DNA of 64,000 bases from Allacma fusca (lineage: Eukaryota > Arthropoda > Collembola > Symphypleona > Sminthuridae), in NCBI GenBank assembly GCA_947179485.1, contig OX359246.1:10540001-10604000 (forward strand), read 5' to 3'. How positions within the stretch are numbered: the first letter of the stretch is position 1; each line of letters opens with the position of its first letter. Positions 46,871-57,122 of the stretch are shown in pieces. Made by a program: the position numbers and the translations under genes. The notes below the pieces were generated by a model, which saw only the letters and a list, made by a program, of their open reading frames with translations, searched no databases and was not told where the DNA came from.

Positions 46871-48938
46871 ATGGGAAAAGGAAATATTTCCAGGTTTAAA
46901 TGGAATGCCAACAATCCACGTCAAACACGATGGAGTCGAAAGAAAAGAGTAAATATAATTGGAAATGCAGACATAAAAATGTGCAAAACAAGTTTAAAAC
47001 AGTAGAATGACCCAAACGATATTTTTATATACTGTTACTTATTCATTATTTGTTAACATTCCAGAAAATCAAGAATGCATCCCAAATTGCTACTCCAGTC
47101 CGAATAAACTCATTTGACCTTCTGGATGACGATTCGGATGGTGTATCAATCACTGGTAAACATCCGTTGTATTTTTAATATCTAAATGCATAACAACAAT
47201 ATTTCAAGTAATTGTTACATAATAAAAATAAATTTCCGCCGACACAAAGATTATACCATGATTAATTTAGAATCTCGTTTTGTTGAAAACGATTGTTGCT
47301 TTTGTTTTTAGGTGATGTGCCGGGTAAGCTGGAATGGGATGTTTTAAGTGTGTCTAGTGTAGGGAGCCGTGACAATTTGGTTCTGTCAGATTCCGATGAA
47401 TATTGCGAAATCTCAAGTGACGAAAATTTTGATTTTGTTGAACAGATAAATGATTTTAGTAACTGGTGTTAACAATTCAAGATGATATGTATATATTTAA
47501 AATTATAATGTATACTCTACATACTATCCGATGTTATTTGAATACCAGGTTCTTCACGCGGACACACAATTAAGTTTAGCAGAAAGTTTACACCTAGTGC
47601 TAGCATTTTCTAGAAGGGCAAACTTGTCCAAGAAACTTACAGAAGACTCACTCAAATTAATTAAACTTCATCTGCCCAAAAGTGTGACATATACGGTTAC
47701 ATATTTTAGATTCGAAAAAGACCTGGGAATATCACACATCAAATGTGAGAACTTAGCGTACTGTGAAAATCAACATGTAATTACGAATGGACGCTGCAAT
47801 GAATGTGACGAAGCTTTTGATGAAAATATGTTAATTAAGCAAGGAAAATACTTTTTTATTTATGATGTGAGATCAACAAAAACATTAAGAACCATCTTAC
47901 TACCAGTATTCTTAACAGAGAGAGAATGGCAAAATCAGAAATCGTAAATACTTACGGCAGCAAGTATTGCGAGACTGTATTAAATTGGAACATATCGGCA
48001 ACATTCAATACGGACGGAGTACCCGTGTTCAAATCTTCAAAGCTATCGATTTGGCCCTGCTTACTTGCACTGGATGAATTGCCTTATGGAATTAGAAAAC
48101 GCAACATAATATTATCGGCATTGTGGAGCGGATCGTCAAAGATTAATTCAAAATTGGTTTTTTCTAAACTTGTCCCAGTGTTGAATAAGTTGTATGAAGA
48201 TGGAATAATTTGGGAGAATTCACTAGGATATTTATGCAACAACAACGTATTGATTCAACAATGCAGTGTGGACGCCGTTGCAAGGTGTATAATACAGGGT
48301 TTAACTCAATTTAATGGCGCCTATGGATGCAGCCACTGTAAAGAACAAGGAACAGTTGTACCCAAGGGAAGAGGAAGGTGCCGTGTCTTTCAAAATATTG
48401 ACAACTTGGAATTAAGGACTGAAGCTGAGCACCGTAGTTTAATTGAGAGTTCGGATTATAAATACGGTTCCACAATTTGTTTCGACTATGTTTTATATTA
48501 AACAGCCGTATAAGATTTTTAATTGTAATGACGTCATTTTGGAAAAATGTGCTGAGTTTGCGAATGTGCTTTGTATTTTTTCATCCAAGTCAGCTATTAT
48601 TAATGGTCATTTGTTTAAGCAAAGGGAAACGGAAAAACGTGCAGATTGCTACATTAAAATCAGTGATTTCGAAATTGGAACTGTAAAAAACTTTCTACAC
48701 ATTGAATGTTGTTGTGAGTTGGCCTGCAACTGCAGAAAAGATTTGGTAATAGTTGAAGTTTTTAAGGTATCCAAACTAGGATTCTCAGAATTTGCTTTCC
48801 AATGTAGTTTATCAGTGCGAAAACAAGTGAAAGTCATGGATATCAAAAATCTTAGCTGTGACAAGTTTTTTATAATGAAATATAATGATACACTATTTTT
48901 CCTTCATGTTTGTAACCTTTTCGAAATTGATGAAATCT
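46871..48938 (+). pseudogene. Second Tnp2-like transposase, frameshifted and internally deleted
   Basis: Possible 5' exons: 46871-46948, 47065-47155 and 47312-about 47465. The main body follows at about 47550-48490, and the 3' part at about 48490-48938. Recognisable blocks are ESLHLVLAFSRRANLSKKLT, a YCENQHVITNGRCNECD zinc-ribbon-like segment, then after a one-base shift near 47930 FNTDGVPVFKSSKLSIWPCL and KRNIILSALWSGSSK. Finally GAYGCSHCKEQG. After KYGST (about 48475) the expected LDYMH catalytic core is absent. The frame changes and only a C-terminal cysteine-containing segment (CCCELACNCRKDL) remains, so the catalytic domain is deleted. This belongs to a different Tnp2-like lineage from 40253-42237. 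It cannot be active, and the intron join before 47550 is unresolved. Confidence 0.7.
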
Positions 48939-49248
48939 AATAGCTACTGATGTTTATTGTACAGCTTTAAAATATTGAATAAAAACGCCAAATTATTGAC
49001 TACTTAATATGTCCCAGTTTACTAACTCGATAAATTATTAATAACGTGGCCATATTGTGTACTAGTACCTTTTGCAAAACATTATTTTGTATGAACTATG
49101 GTAAAATGTCAATCACTATAAAATCCTATAGCAGCAAAGTTTCGAGTTATGTATTCCTAAAGGCAACTAAAGGAAACTAAAGGAAGTTTTGATTACAATC
49201 CTATACACATTAAATCCTATAGTATCCCAAGCTATATTTTCGCACGGG

Positions 49249-50493
49249 CCTATTCCTAAGGCATTACAACATTCTAACAATAAGATAAATGTTTTTCTGG
49301 ACTTCCTTAAGATTTACAAGGGGATTCAATGATCTGTTGTAGATTTGTCAATGTTGAGTCATGACAGGTGAATACGTCCTCTCTCTTCAAAAAGTAGTCT
49401 CAGGAAAACCAGTTCTGTAATACCAAGCTTCTGGTACGCGAAGAGACATAGCTACAAAAGAACTTGATGACAAATCATGAATTACTGCAAATACACGAAT
49501 GTAGGTAAAAGAATTCAAATGTTACTTGTTGGAACTAGAAAATTAATTGCTTTATTTTACCTCATCAGTATTTGGAATATACCTACGAAACGCATAACTG
49601 TTTTAGAGTTAATACTAATGTATGAAGAAATCAATTGGCTGGATATCAAAATTTAAATAAAATTCTATTCAAATTTTTATACTTTTTTTTCCAAAGAAGA
49701 AAATATCTGAGACTTGGTCCCACTTCTAAGTACAAATTGTCTTTCCATGAAGTTTTTGAATGCATAAAAACATTTGAAATTTATGTCAGCTGTCAAACTG
49801 TTTTAACTTTGAATTGTATGTGTGTGATTTTACACTCACCTCAAACTCGAGCACTACACACACACTCACTACACAATTGCGACGAAGGGCCCTGGATAAT
49901 ATGATGATGAAGATGAGGAAAAAGAGACAAACTTTGCAAATTAGACGGCTTGAGACAGAATTGTGGCAAATTAATTTGGATTTAAATTTCATCTCTGAAC
50001 TTTTTGGTCCCCAAAAAACATCACCCATGCATTTTCCTCTGGTGATTTAATTATTTATTATGAAGTAACATCAATTTAAAAAAAGGATTTATCCAAAAGA
50101 TCAGAGCTTTGATTCTGTACTGTTTCTTTACATTTGTTGACTGAAGTAAAATTTTCATTCCAATCCATGTAATTAAAAATATACTGGCCATGTGTATCTG
50201 TTGTACTGTGCGATCTGTGTACTGGTCATGTTTTAATTGCATATAAAATGTCAAATAAACTTAAACTGTTTTTGCAATTGTGCATTTTCCATAAGTAATT
50301 CTTTTCAAGGGTCAAAATTGGCCCTTTATTGTTGCAAAACTATAGGGAAATTCTAGGGTTTTAAAGTTTAATAAACATTCATTGTTTATTCACTGTATGT
50401 ATTTGTTGGGAATGCGCGTAGTCCAATAATTATTGTCATTTCGTTAGAAAATTCACAGTTTGGGGATTTTCATCTAAAATAGCTTTCTTACAA
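49249..50493. other. Flank shared with 60.05-60.33 kb and with the 3' side of CRAL-TRIO A
   Basis: 49262-49620 aligns with 60046-60335 plus about 25 bp beyond the pogo-like element (GTAGATTTGTC, GTCTCAGG.AAACCAGTTCTG, TATTTGGARTATACCTAC). Its first 25 bp (AGGCATTACAACATTCTAAC) resemble a single unit of the 34-bp satellite. 49970-50490 aligns with 34530-34955. No gene was seen. Confidence 0.6.
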
Positions 50494-51627
50494 TTAACCA
50501 TAAGCAGCCACAGGTTTGAATTGATCGGTTGCAGCGCCCCCATACCAGGGCGGAAGCTGATCCGCGCTAATTGTCCGGAGCAGTTTGGGAATCCAAGAAC
50601 TCTTCTGGGTTCCCGAAATCTCTACTCGTTCAAGGGCACTCCCCAAAAGTGGTTTCGCCATGGTAATGAATTGGGAAGCAACTGCGTTGACTTTGGGGGG
50701 AAAATAAAGCAACACTTGATGATTCCCATTGTCTTAAATTACTCCACTAAATTATTATTTCATTTAATTACTGGGATTCGCCTACCATTCACATAATACC
50801 CGTAAGCAAAACTGTCCTGAATTCTTTGAAAGCTTGCAAAATGACGCAAAATGTACTGCAGAGCTGGAAATATTAAAACAAAATTCCATTATTTAAAGAA
50901 TACATAATTATTATTCGCATTTATATTTTTTATGCATAGAAAATTATAATGCGTACTGTATAAAATTATTATTTATACAAAACTAATGAGGCTTCATTCT
51001 ATCTTACTTGGTGCATGAACAAGTTGCGTCAAACTGAATCCCTCCCAGTCAACTATGGCTACAGTATCGGGTGCGCCTATTTTGCTGTCATTAAAAAATG
51101 CCCTCGGCCCGACTACTAACCTATGGAAAAATTGTTCCATATACCTGTCTAGGTTTTTCACGTCTTGGCCTCCTTTCTCCACAATGTAGCGTATTGGCCA
51201 CTTCCCAATCTCCATTATAAACACTGGAACATTTGTAAACAAAATTTATTCCCTACCCCTTAAATATCACCCCATTCATCCATTATTGTACAGGGGAAAG
51301 GAAGGGAGATTTTAAGGTTGGGTCCCTCCCTGTCCCTCAAAACGTAAGTACCGTACCTGGCCTCCCATCGAAGTCAAATCCACTCACATAATACGGGAAT
51401 TTATCTGTGATCTCCTTAGGAGCTTTCCACCTCTCCAAGACAGCATTTTGTACCTTTAAGTAATTATGCGTGGAATTGAGTTAAAATGCTACAAAATTTG
51501 AAAACACCAGAATATAATTGGGATTTTGTACCTTCTCCTTATCTACTTGAGACTCCGCTGTGGACACTCCTGTACGAAAACATATCACTTGAAGTAGGAG
51601 TAGCCAAGGGATCAAAAATATCCTCAT
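50494..51627 (-). CDS. Secreted CRAL-TRIO (SEC14-like) protein, copy B, five exons
   Basis: Minus-strand exons: 51627-51532, 51453-51357, 51223-51008, 50863-50786, 50690-50494. The total is 684 nt (227 aa plus stop), with phases 0,1,1,1. The signal peptide is MRIFLIPWLLLLQVICFRTG. Exon 2 starts VQNAVLERW where copy A has EQNAVLERW. Other landmarks are PYYVSGFDFDGRP-type residues, VFIMEIGKWPIRYIVEKGG, VDWEGFSLTQLVHAP, AYGYYVN, then ISADQLPPWYGGAA. It is the tandem duplicate of copy A, about 15.5 kb away; the separation is largely due to later transposon insertions between them. It looks intact. As in copy A, a signal peptide on a bare CRAL-TRIO domain implies an extracellular or luminal lipid-binding role. 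Confidence 0.88.
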
Positions 51628-51694
51628 GTTGTGAACCCCTCTCGATAGGTACAATAAAGTTCACTGAATTATTACTAACTGTCAGAGCTGCTCT

Positions 51695-51729
51695 GACTGA
51701 TGTGCGTCTCTGTCATTTGAGGATTAAAG
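51695..51729 (-). promoter_or_regulatory. Candidate core promoter of CRAL-TRIO copy B
   Basis: TTTAAT and, about 30 nt downstream on the minus strand, TCAGTCAGAGCAGCTC, conserved with copy A. The start codon is about 70 nt beyond. Confidence 0.5.
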
Positions 51730-52901
51730 CTCTGAAATGAAGGTTTTGCAGTCTTCCTGGAGTTTATATGAGTTTAAAATTCAAGGACAAATTAGTAGAA
51801 GGGCAGGTGGCGTGTGAACTGCTGAATAAACTGGACTTTGCTAAATGTAAATTCCTTATGTGACATCTTACCTGTTCCAGTAGTAATTACTGCAGTGATG
51901 TAATTAATGACAACAACTCGGAAAATAATAATAATTAATGATCGAAGATAGTCAGCATGCACCGGGAAGTTGAATCCTTTATATATGGTATAACTGGCTC
52001 GAATTTATTTATGAACAACAACTAGTATAGGATATGTTTAGGTAACTTAACAGGATTGATATCCGCGTGCATTCTCTGCCACGTAACTTTGAGACTGCTG
52101 GAAAATCATGTGAATATCATTCTATACAAACAGAATCGAGATGGAATCGTATGACTGGTTTTAATACTGTGAGTCAGTGGATGATTTAATTACTATTTGA
52201 TGTTTCTTCACACTGCAACTATCAGTTGTGTCACAGAATATATATGCAATGTGTTAGTAAAATAATACATTTGAGACTATTTGCCTTTATTTTCATTGTA
52301 CATACATTGACACTACATTTTATATTACATACAGAAGGTTATGAAACCAAAACCGCCTATCCATTTTCTGATGCCGCTTTATTTCACAATTAAATATTGC
52401 AAAGTCGAGGGTCATTTCCGAGTAAAATGATGAATGAGTTCACTGGTATTTAATTAACAATACATAAACTAGAGCACACACGCAACATACGTACAGTATA
52501 TAAAGACTTCTTTTAATTTTACTAAACAATGTTTACATTTTCCCGGGATGTATTTAGAATCCGCTCGTTATTCTTCATCACTGAACTTATGTACATACAT
52601 ATATTTGAGCACGCTTCCAATTAACATCGTAAACTAGATAATTGAATATGGAAATTCTTAATCAGTAAACCTAATCGTAAACCTTGCTTTAAAATTTTTA
52701 AAAGATAATCCTTTATCCCAGGTCAAATTTCTGTCCATTTTTGGTGACAACTTATTGATAGATATATCATACAACAAATCAAATTTTTTGGTTAAATTTG
52801 TTGGTTATAGCACCAGGGATCCGGGTAATTATTGTAATCCCGGGTTACTAGATAATAGTCACCCAGAACAGTAATCTCTCAATCAAAAAGTAATTTACGT
52901 A
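51730..52901. other. Upstream flank of CRAL-TRIO B
   Basis: Aligns discontinuously with 36177-37290. No gene was seen. Confidence 0.5.
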
Positions 52902-53907
52902 ATCTGTAACAGGCACTCCGGAACGTCCAAAAAAGTGGGGGGGACAGCCTTTTAAAATTAATTTTCGCTACTTTGCTATTGGCCAAATACAAACGTATGT
53001 ATGTACATAAGTATAGGGTTACACATTGTTTTTCGTTAGTTAGCTCATATAGCATGCAAAATATAGAACTTTTAATTTTTGTTCCATTTTTTTAAAGAAC
53101 AAGTTTTCATAGAAGACACCAACTAAATCTCATATATTAGAAACATTTTCTTACAAACACTAAATACTATCAAAATTTTACTGATTTCAAATAGAGGTAT
53201 CAAAGAATCATTGAACTGCTTGGCGATATGTTTCCGGGATTGGTTCAATCTGTTCTTTCATTTTTGGTCTGACATGGTCCAAGTGTAGAACCATGAACCA
53301 TTCCTCTAGATCTGTTCCACAATTTTCTCCAGTAGATTTACTGCTTTAGCCGTGCATGGCCTTTTCCATCCGTTGGAATAGACCAAATTTTGTGTCGGTG
53401 AATTTTTTGATGTAAATGTTTCACTAAACAACAATATTTCATGTTAATTATTATTATCCTGAAATAATCTCCTTGGGTGTTGTTTTAATACTCGGTTGTA
53501 CTCTTTTCAATAATATTGGTTTTCTAAAACCTATTGAGTTTATAAATTGCTCCTAGCAAATTTTCCGTTAAGCTCGTAATACAGGAATGGTATTACCTGC
53601 CTGGGCCCTATTTCATAAACATTACAATCCGACAATTACAAGTGAAAAGTGACAAATTGCCAATTGTCAATTGAAATATGATTTCATAAACAGCCGTGTG
53701 ACAATGACCAGTGACAGGAAAAATCGACTGACAATGACAGGAAATTGTAAAGGATTTACATTTATTACGTTTCATATACCAGTGTATTTACAAGTGACTT
53801 ACAATTGTCGCTCAAATGTGACAGTACTCCAGACCACTGTCAACTTGTAAAACGGAGTAAAATAAATTATAACCATAGTGATTAGATAGATTTCATGAAG
53901 TTAACCA

Positions 53908-55222
53908 TGAATTTGTTACTTGATACAAGTAGTGAAAGTGACGAAAATGAACGAATTATTCTTGAAAGAGCGGAGGAAATTTAAACCCCGAATCAATTTC
54001 GAAATTCCGAATTCATTCGACTTCAATGAACAATTCAGAATTTCCAAATGTGCATTTGAATATATTCTGGGTAAAATTGGTGGACAACTTTTGCTTAAAA
54101 CGTCTCGCAATTTCGCCTTAACACCCGATCAACAGCTCTTGACTGCAATGGCATGGTTTGGAAACGGGTCACAGTACCATGGGATTGGACGCCAGCTTGG
54201 TGTATCAAAATCCACAGTACACAGGTTATATAATTCAACTGTCAATTTGGAAATTTAATATTTATTGTCTAAACTTATTCCAACATTATTTTTTATTTTT
54301 TTAAATGTAAATCTGTGTCATTAATAATAGCGTTCATTCAATGTGCATTAATTTCAAATGTGATATTATCAGGTGCATCAAAAGTGTCTGTAAAGCGGTC
54401 ATAGAGACTCTGTTGGCAGATGAAGTTCGCTGGCCTTCGGAAAATAGTTTGGAAATTCCTATTAAGTTTATGCAGTTATCCCGACAAGGATTTCCGTGTG
54501 TAGCTGGATGTGTTGACGGAACGCTTATTAATGTTGATGCTCCCACTGTTCATGAAGAGTCATGTGGTCAGATACGGAAATCATTCTATTAATGCACTGA
54601 TGGTTTGTGGTCCGGACAGGAGAATCTATTACATTACTGCACGATGGCCGGGATCTGTACACGATGCGAGAATTTTGAGAAATAGCAGTTTGTCAAACAC
54701 TTGGGAAGCAGGGTGGAGACCCTTTAGTAACGCCGTAATTTTAGGAGACAATGCTTTTGGATTGAGAAATTGGCTCATTCCCCCAGTAATTCACGGTCCA
54801 GTTACTCCAAGTGGATTGCGATTCCTTAGAGCCCATCGATCAACCCGTAGAATTATTGAAAACTGCTACGGAGTTCTCAAAGAGAAGTTTCCTTGCCTTA
54901 ACCATCTCCGTCTGCGACCAGATATTGCTGGAAAAGTAATCTTAACTTTAGCCTGCGTTTTCAACATTGAAATAGGAATAAATGGAATACAGTGTGATAC
55001 AGATTGGGATTTGGGTAAGATAATTCGTTTAATCGATTTGTTCGTAAAATATATACCAACAATGTAAGAATCTGCTAACAATTATTACCAGAATAAAAAT
55101 CATTGGTTCTTTGTGAATACATATATTTAGAATTTAACATTGTGGATGAGGATCCAACAGGTGTGGAAGACGCAGATCCGGCCGCCCTGGAGAATCTCCA
55201 TCGCATCATCTCACTTTTTTGA
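53908..55222 (+). pseudogene. PIF/Harbinger DDE transposase (HARBI1-like), frameshifted
   Basis: Exons: 53908 (or 53947)-54224, 54373-55014, 55131-55222. The N-terminal helix-turn-helix part reads FNEQFRISKCAFEYIL, then LTPDQQLLTAMAWFGNGSQY and GVSKSTVHR. The catalytic part has CVDGT (first Asp), GSVHDARIL (second Asp) and ENCYGVLKEKF (Glu), the DDE_Tnp_4 signature. Two frame problems appear. If translation starts at 53908 (MNLLLDTSSESDENE), a one-base shift near 53975 is needed, although a start at 53947 avoids it. In exon 2 a one-base shift near 54563 separates DAPTVHEES from VRYGNHSINAL. The last exon adds EFNIVDEDPTGVEDADP. All catalytic residues persist, so loss of function is probably recent. 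Confidence 0.85.
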
Positions 55223-55480
55223 TCATTCCAAGTTCACTTCGGTTTCTGGCACAACGGTAATAAGCTCAACAACTAGAGCTGTAAAAATAATATATGGTTT
55301 GTACACAGTACATAACGCAAGAAATATTTATTTTATTTTTATTTATATGCATTTGAAAATTTTTCAACATTGTAGTACTTTATGAATAAGAACTTACGCT
55401 GAAAATAAAATTTCTGAATAAATTCTGAAGGCCCCATTCCAAGTTCTTTTTCTAACTTCAGTATTTGCAAATCCCTGATT

Positions 55481-56143
55481 CTATTTTCTCTTGATTAGTT
55501 CCACTTGCGCCTCAAACTTTTGTGTTCTGATCCTCTGTAATTCATCTAGTTTAGCAGCTTGACCAATCTTCGGCCCTGGTTTTTGACTCTTATAAGCCGG
55601 TTCTTCTAGTTCCTTGTCAGGCTCCGAATTTTCCTTATCGGTTTCATCACCCGGCAGAGCTAAGGTTGCTTCGGAGGTACCCGAAGACTCCGGCAAGTTT
55701 ATTCCGCCCAAAACGGGAGAGTCGATGCCAATGATATCGAATACTATGAGATCTGCTTCATCAAATTTGCAATTTTCCCCTCCACTGGCTCCAGTTTTCT
55801 TTTGATTAGCACGCTTGGCCTGAATTAAAAACAATGCTGTTTCAAACTATTACATCCCGTTTTACTAAATATTATGGACAATCATTTCAAATTTGATTTT
55901 TAAACAGTAATTTGATGTCATACCATCGTTCGCTTTCTCCAATTTTGCCATGTGGTATCCCCAAGATATTTAGCATCTTGCCCGGGTTTTAAAAAACCAA
56001 TGGATCTAGCCTTTTCAGCAACTTCGGTCCAAGCTGCAATTTTTTCTTCGTTTGTCAATTTGTCGCTTACTTTTGCAAACAGAACATTCTTGGCCTCCTT
56101 AATAAACGTGAGCACACTAATTTGCTCTTTCGTTTAGACATAG
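55481..56143 (-). pseudogene. Myb/SANT-like DNA-binding companion of the Harbinger transposase
   Basis: Minus strand. An N-terminal MSKRKSK start at 56143 is out of frame with the following VLTFIKEAKNVLFAKVSDKL, so a one-base shift lies near 56120. The domain continues NEEKIAAWTEVAEKARSIGF then WQNWRKRTM, the tryptophan-spaced Myb/SANT-like pattern. A donor (ATG|GTATGA, near 55922) and an acceptor (ATTCAG|GCC, near 55822) join it to a second exon with an acidic Ser/Pro-rich linker (LALPGDETDKENSEPD) and a basic coiled-coil-like end (LDELQRIRTQKFEAQVELIK). Harbinger Myb-like proteins bring the transposase to the nucleus and the element ends. Its converging position supports this role. Confidence 0.75.
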
Positions 56144-57122
56144 TAGAGAAATTTACAAGTACAAAAATTATAAAGATTTTACATGGGCTAAAATTTGGGC
56201 AATTCGAGGAAAATCTGCGGCTTGTGAAAACTGAGTCCTCAAATTGACAAACTTACTGTATGGTACTTCCCGCGTATTTTATATTTCTATACTCAATGAC
56301 AACTTGTAAATATGCGCCTGTCATAATGGCTGGTCTATGAATTGTTTGTGAAACGCCTGTACTTGTAAATTGTCAATTACACAATTGTACTTGTCAAATT
56401 GTCATTGTCGGGTTGTATGTTTTATGAAATAGGGACATATTGGAGCAGATTTATTGTTCTGGCATGAATTTGGAACGAAATTCAAAGCAAAAGTTTCAAA
56501 ATGTTCAAACTTTTGATCCAGGTCAAGATTTTGGCCTGAATTAATCTTGCAAGGGGAGGTCAATATTTTCGGCATACGGGCGGGAAATAATGTTCCAAAT
56601 TTAGCAATAGTAACGAATGTTGAATAGAAAAATATCTTCTAATTTTTTTATGGGCAGCGAATACCTTTACAATTTCAACCCTGAAAGTATTGCAATACTT
56701 GCATAAAATCGATTGAATAAGTTCAAAATCATTATCAAGGATGAAAACAGTAGCTTTAAAAAATCTAATTCGGACTGCAGTATAACCCACTACTTTCACT
56801 ACTCAATTTTGGTAGTTACCTAGATGAGCCGATCTTTACATGCATGCATGTACCAGGACGGAAAAGATATTTATCATTTAAGTAAACATTTTTGTTTAGA
56901 AGAGATTGTTTGTTGCGAGTTTTTTAAATGCAACTAACAGCAGTTTGTGGAGGATTTTTTAAAAAATGAAACTTCATAGGAGTTTTGACATCAAAAAGTT
57001 AAGAAAAGGTTAATTTGATTCTTAAAAATGGGGGGACAGCAGTATAGCCTGTCCCTCCTTGACTTTTTTGGGAGGGACAATGTCCCTCCTGTCCCCCTTA
57101 TTACGGAGTGCCTGATCTGTAC

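Larger units (their letters stand above)
43456..49248 (+). mobile_element. Tnp2-like DNA transposon with CCCGTGCGAAAA ends and TATAGGAA subterminal repeats
   Basis: 5.8 kb bounded by perfect inverted ends CCCGTGCGAAAA (43456-43467) and TTTTCGCACGGG (49237-49248). Subterminal zones on both sides carry repeats of TATAGGAA/TTCCTATA (43470-43610; 49140-49235), the layout expected for EnSpm/CACTA-like elements whose transposase binds subterminal repeats. A decayed Tnp2-like gene lies at 46871-48938. A hAT-like element (43941-45453) has inserted in its left part. The target duplication is at most 2-3 bp (CC) and not certain. Confidence 0.75.
53606..56434. mobile_element. PIF/Harbinger transposon nested in a hAT-like element
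   Basis: The inverted ends CCCTATTTCATAAAC and GTTTTATGAAATAGGG enclose two genes in the arrangement typical of Harbinger elements: a DDE transposase (plus strand) and a Myb/SANT-like protein (minus strand), converging. Subterminal zones (53630-53830; 56300-56420) repeat TGACAATT, ACAATTGTCA and ACTTGTAA. A 3-bp target duplication could not be confirmed. Confidence 0.82.
52910..57114. mobile_element. hAT-like element (GGGAGGGAC family) enlarged by a nested Harbinger
   Basis: The ends CAGGCACTCCGGAACGTCC (left) and GGACAATGTCCCTCC...TTACGGAGTGCCTG (right) match 43941-45453 in reverse orientation. The flanks are ATCTGTAA (52902-52909) and ATCTGTAC (57115-57122), a target duplication matching in 7 of 8 bases. 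The host element is about 1.4 kb; the extra length is the Harbinger at about 53606-56434. The host sequence around the insertion (GGTATTACCTGCC | ACATATTGGAGC) aligns with the uninterrupted copy near 44740-44770. Confidence 0.85.
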
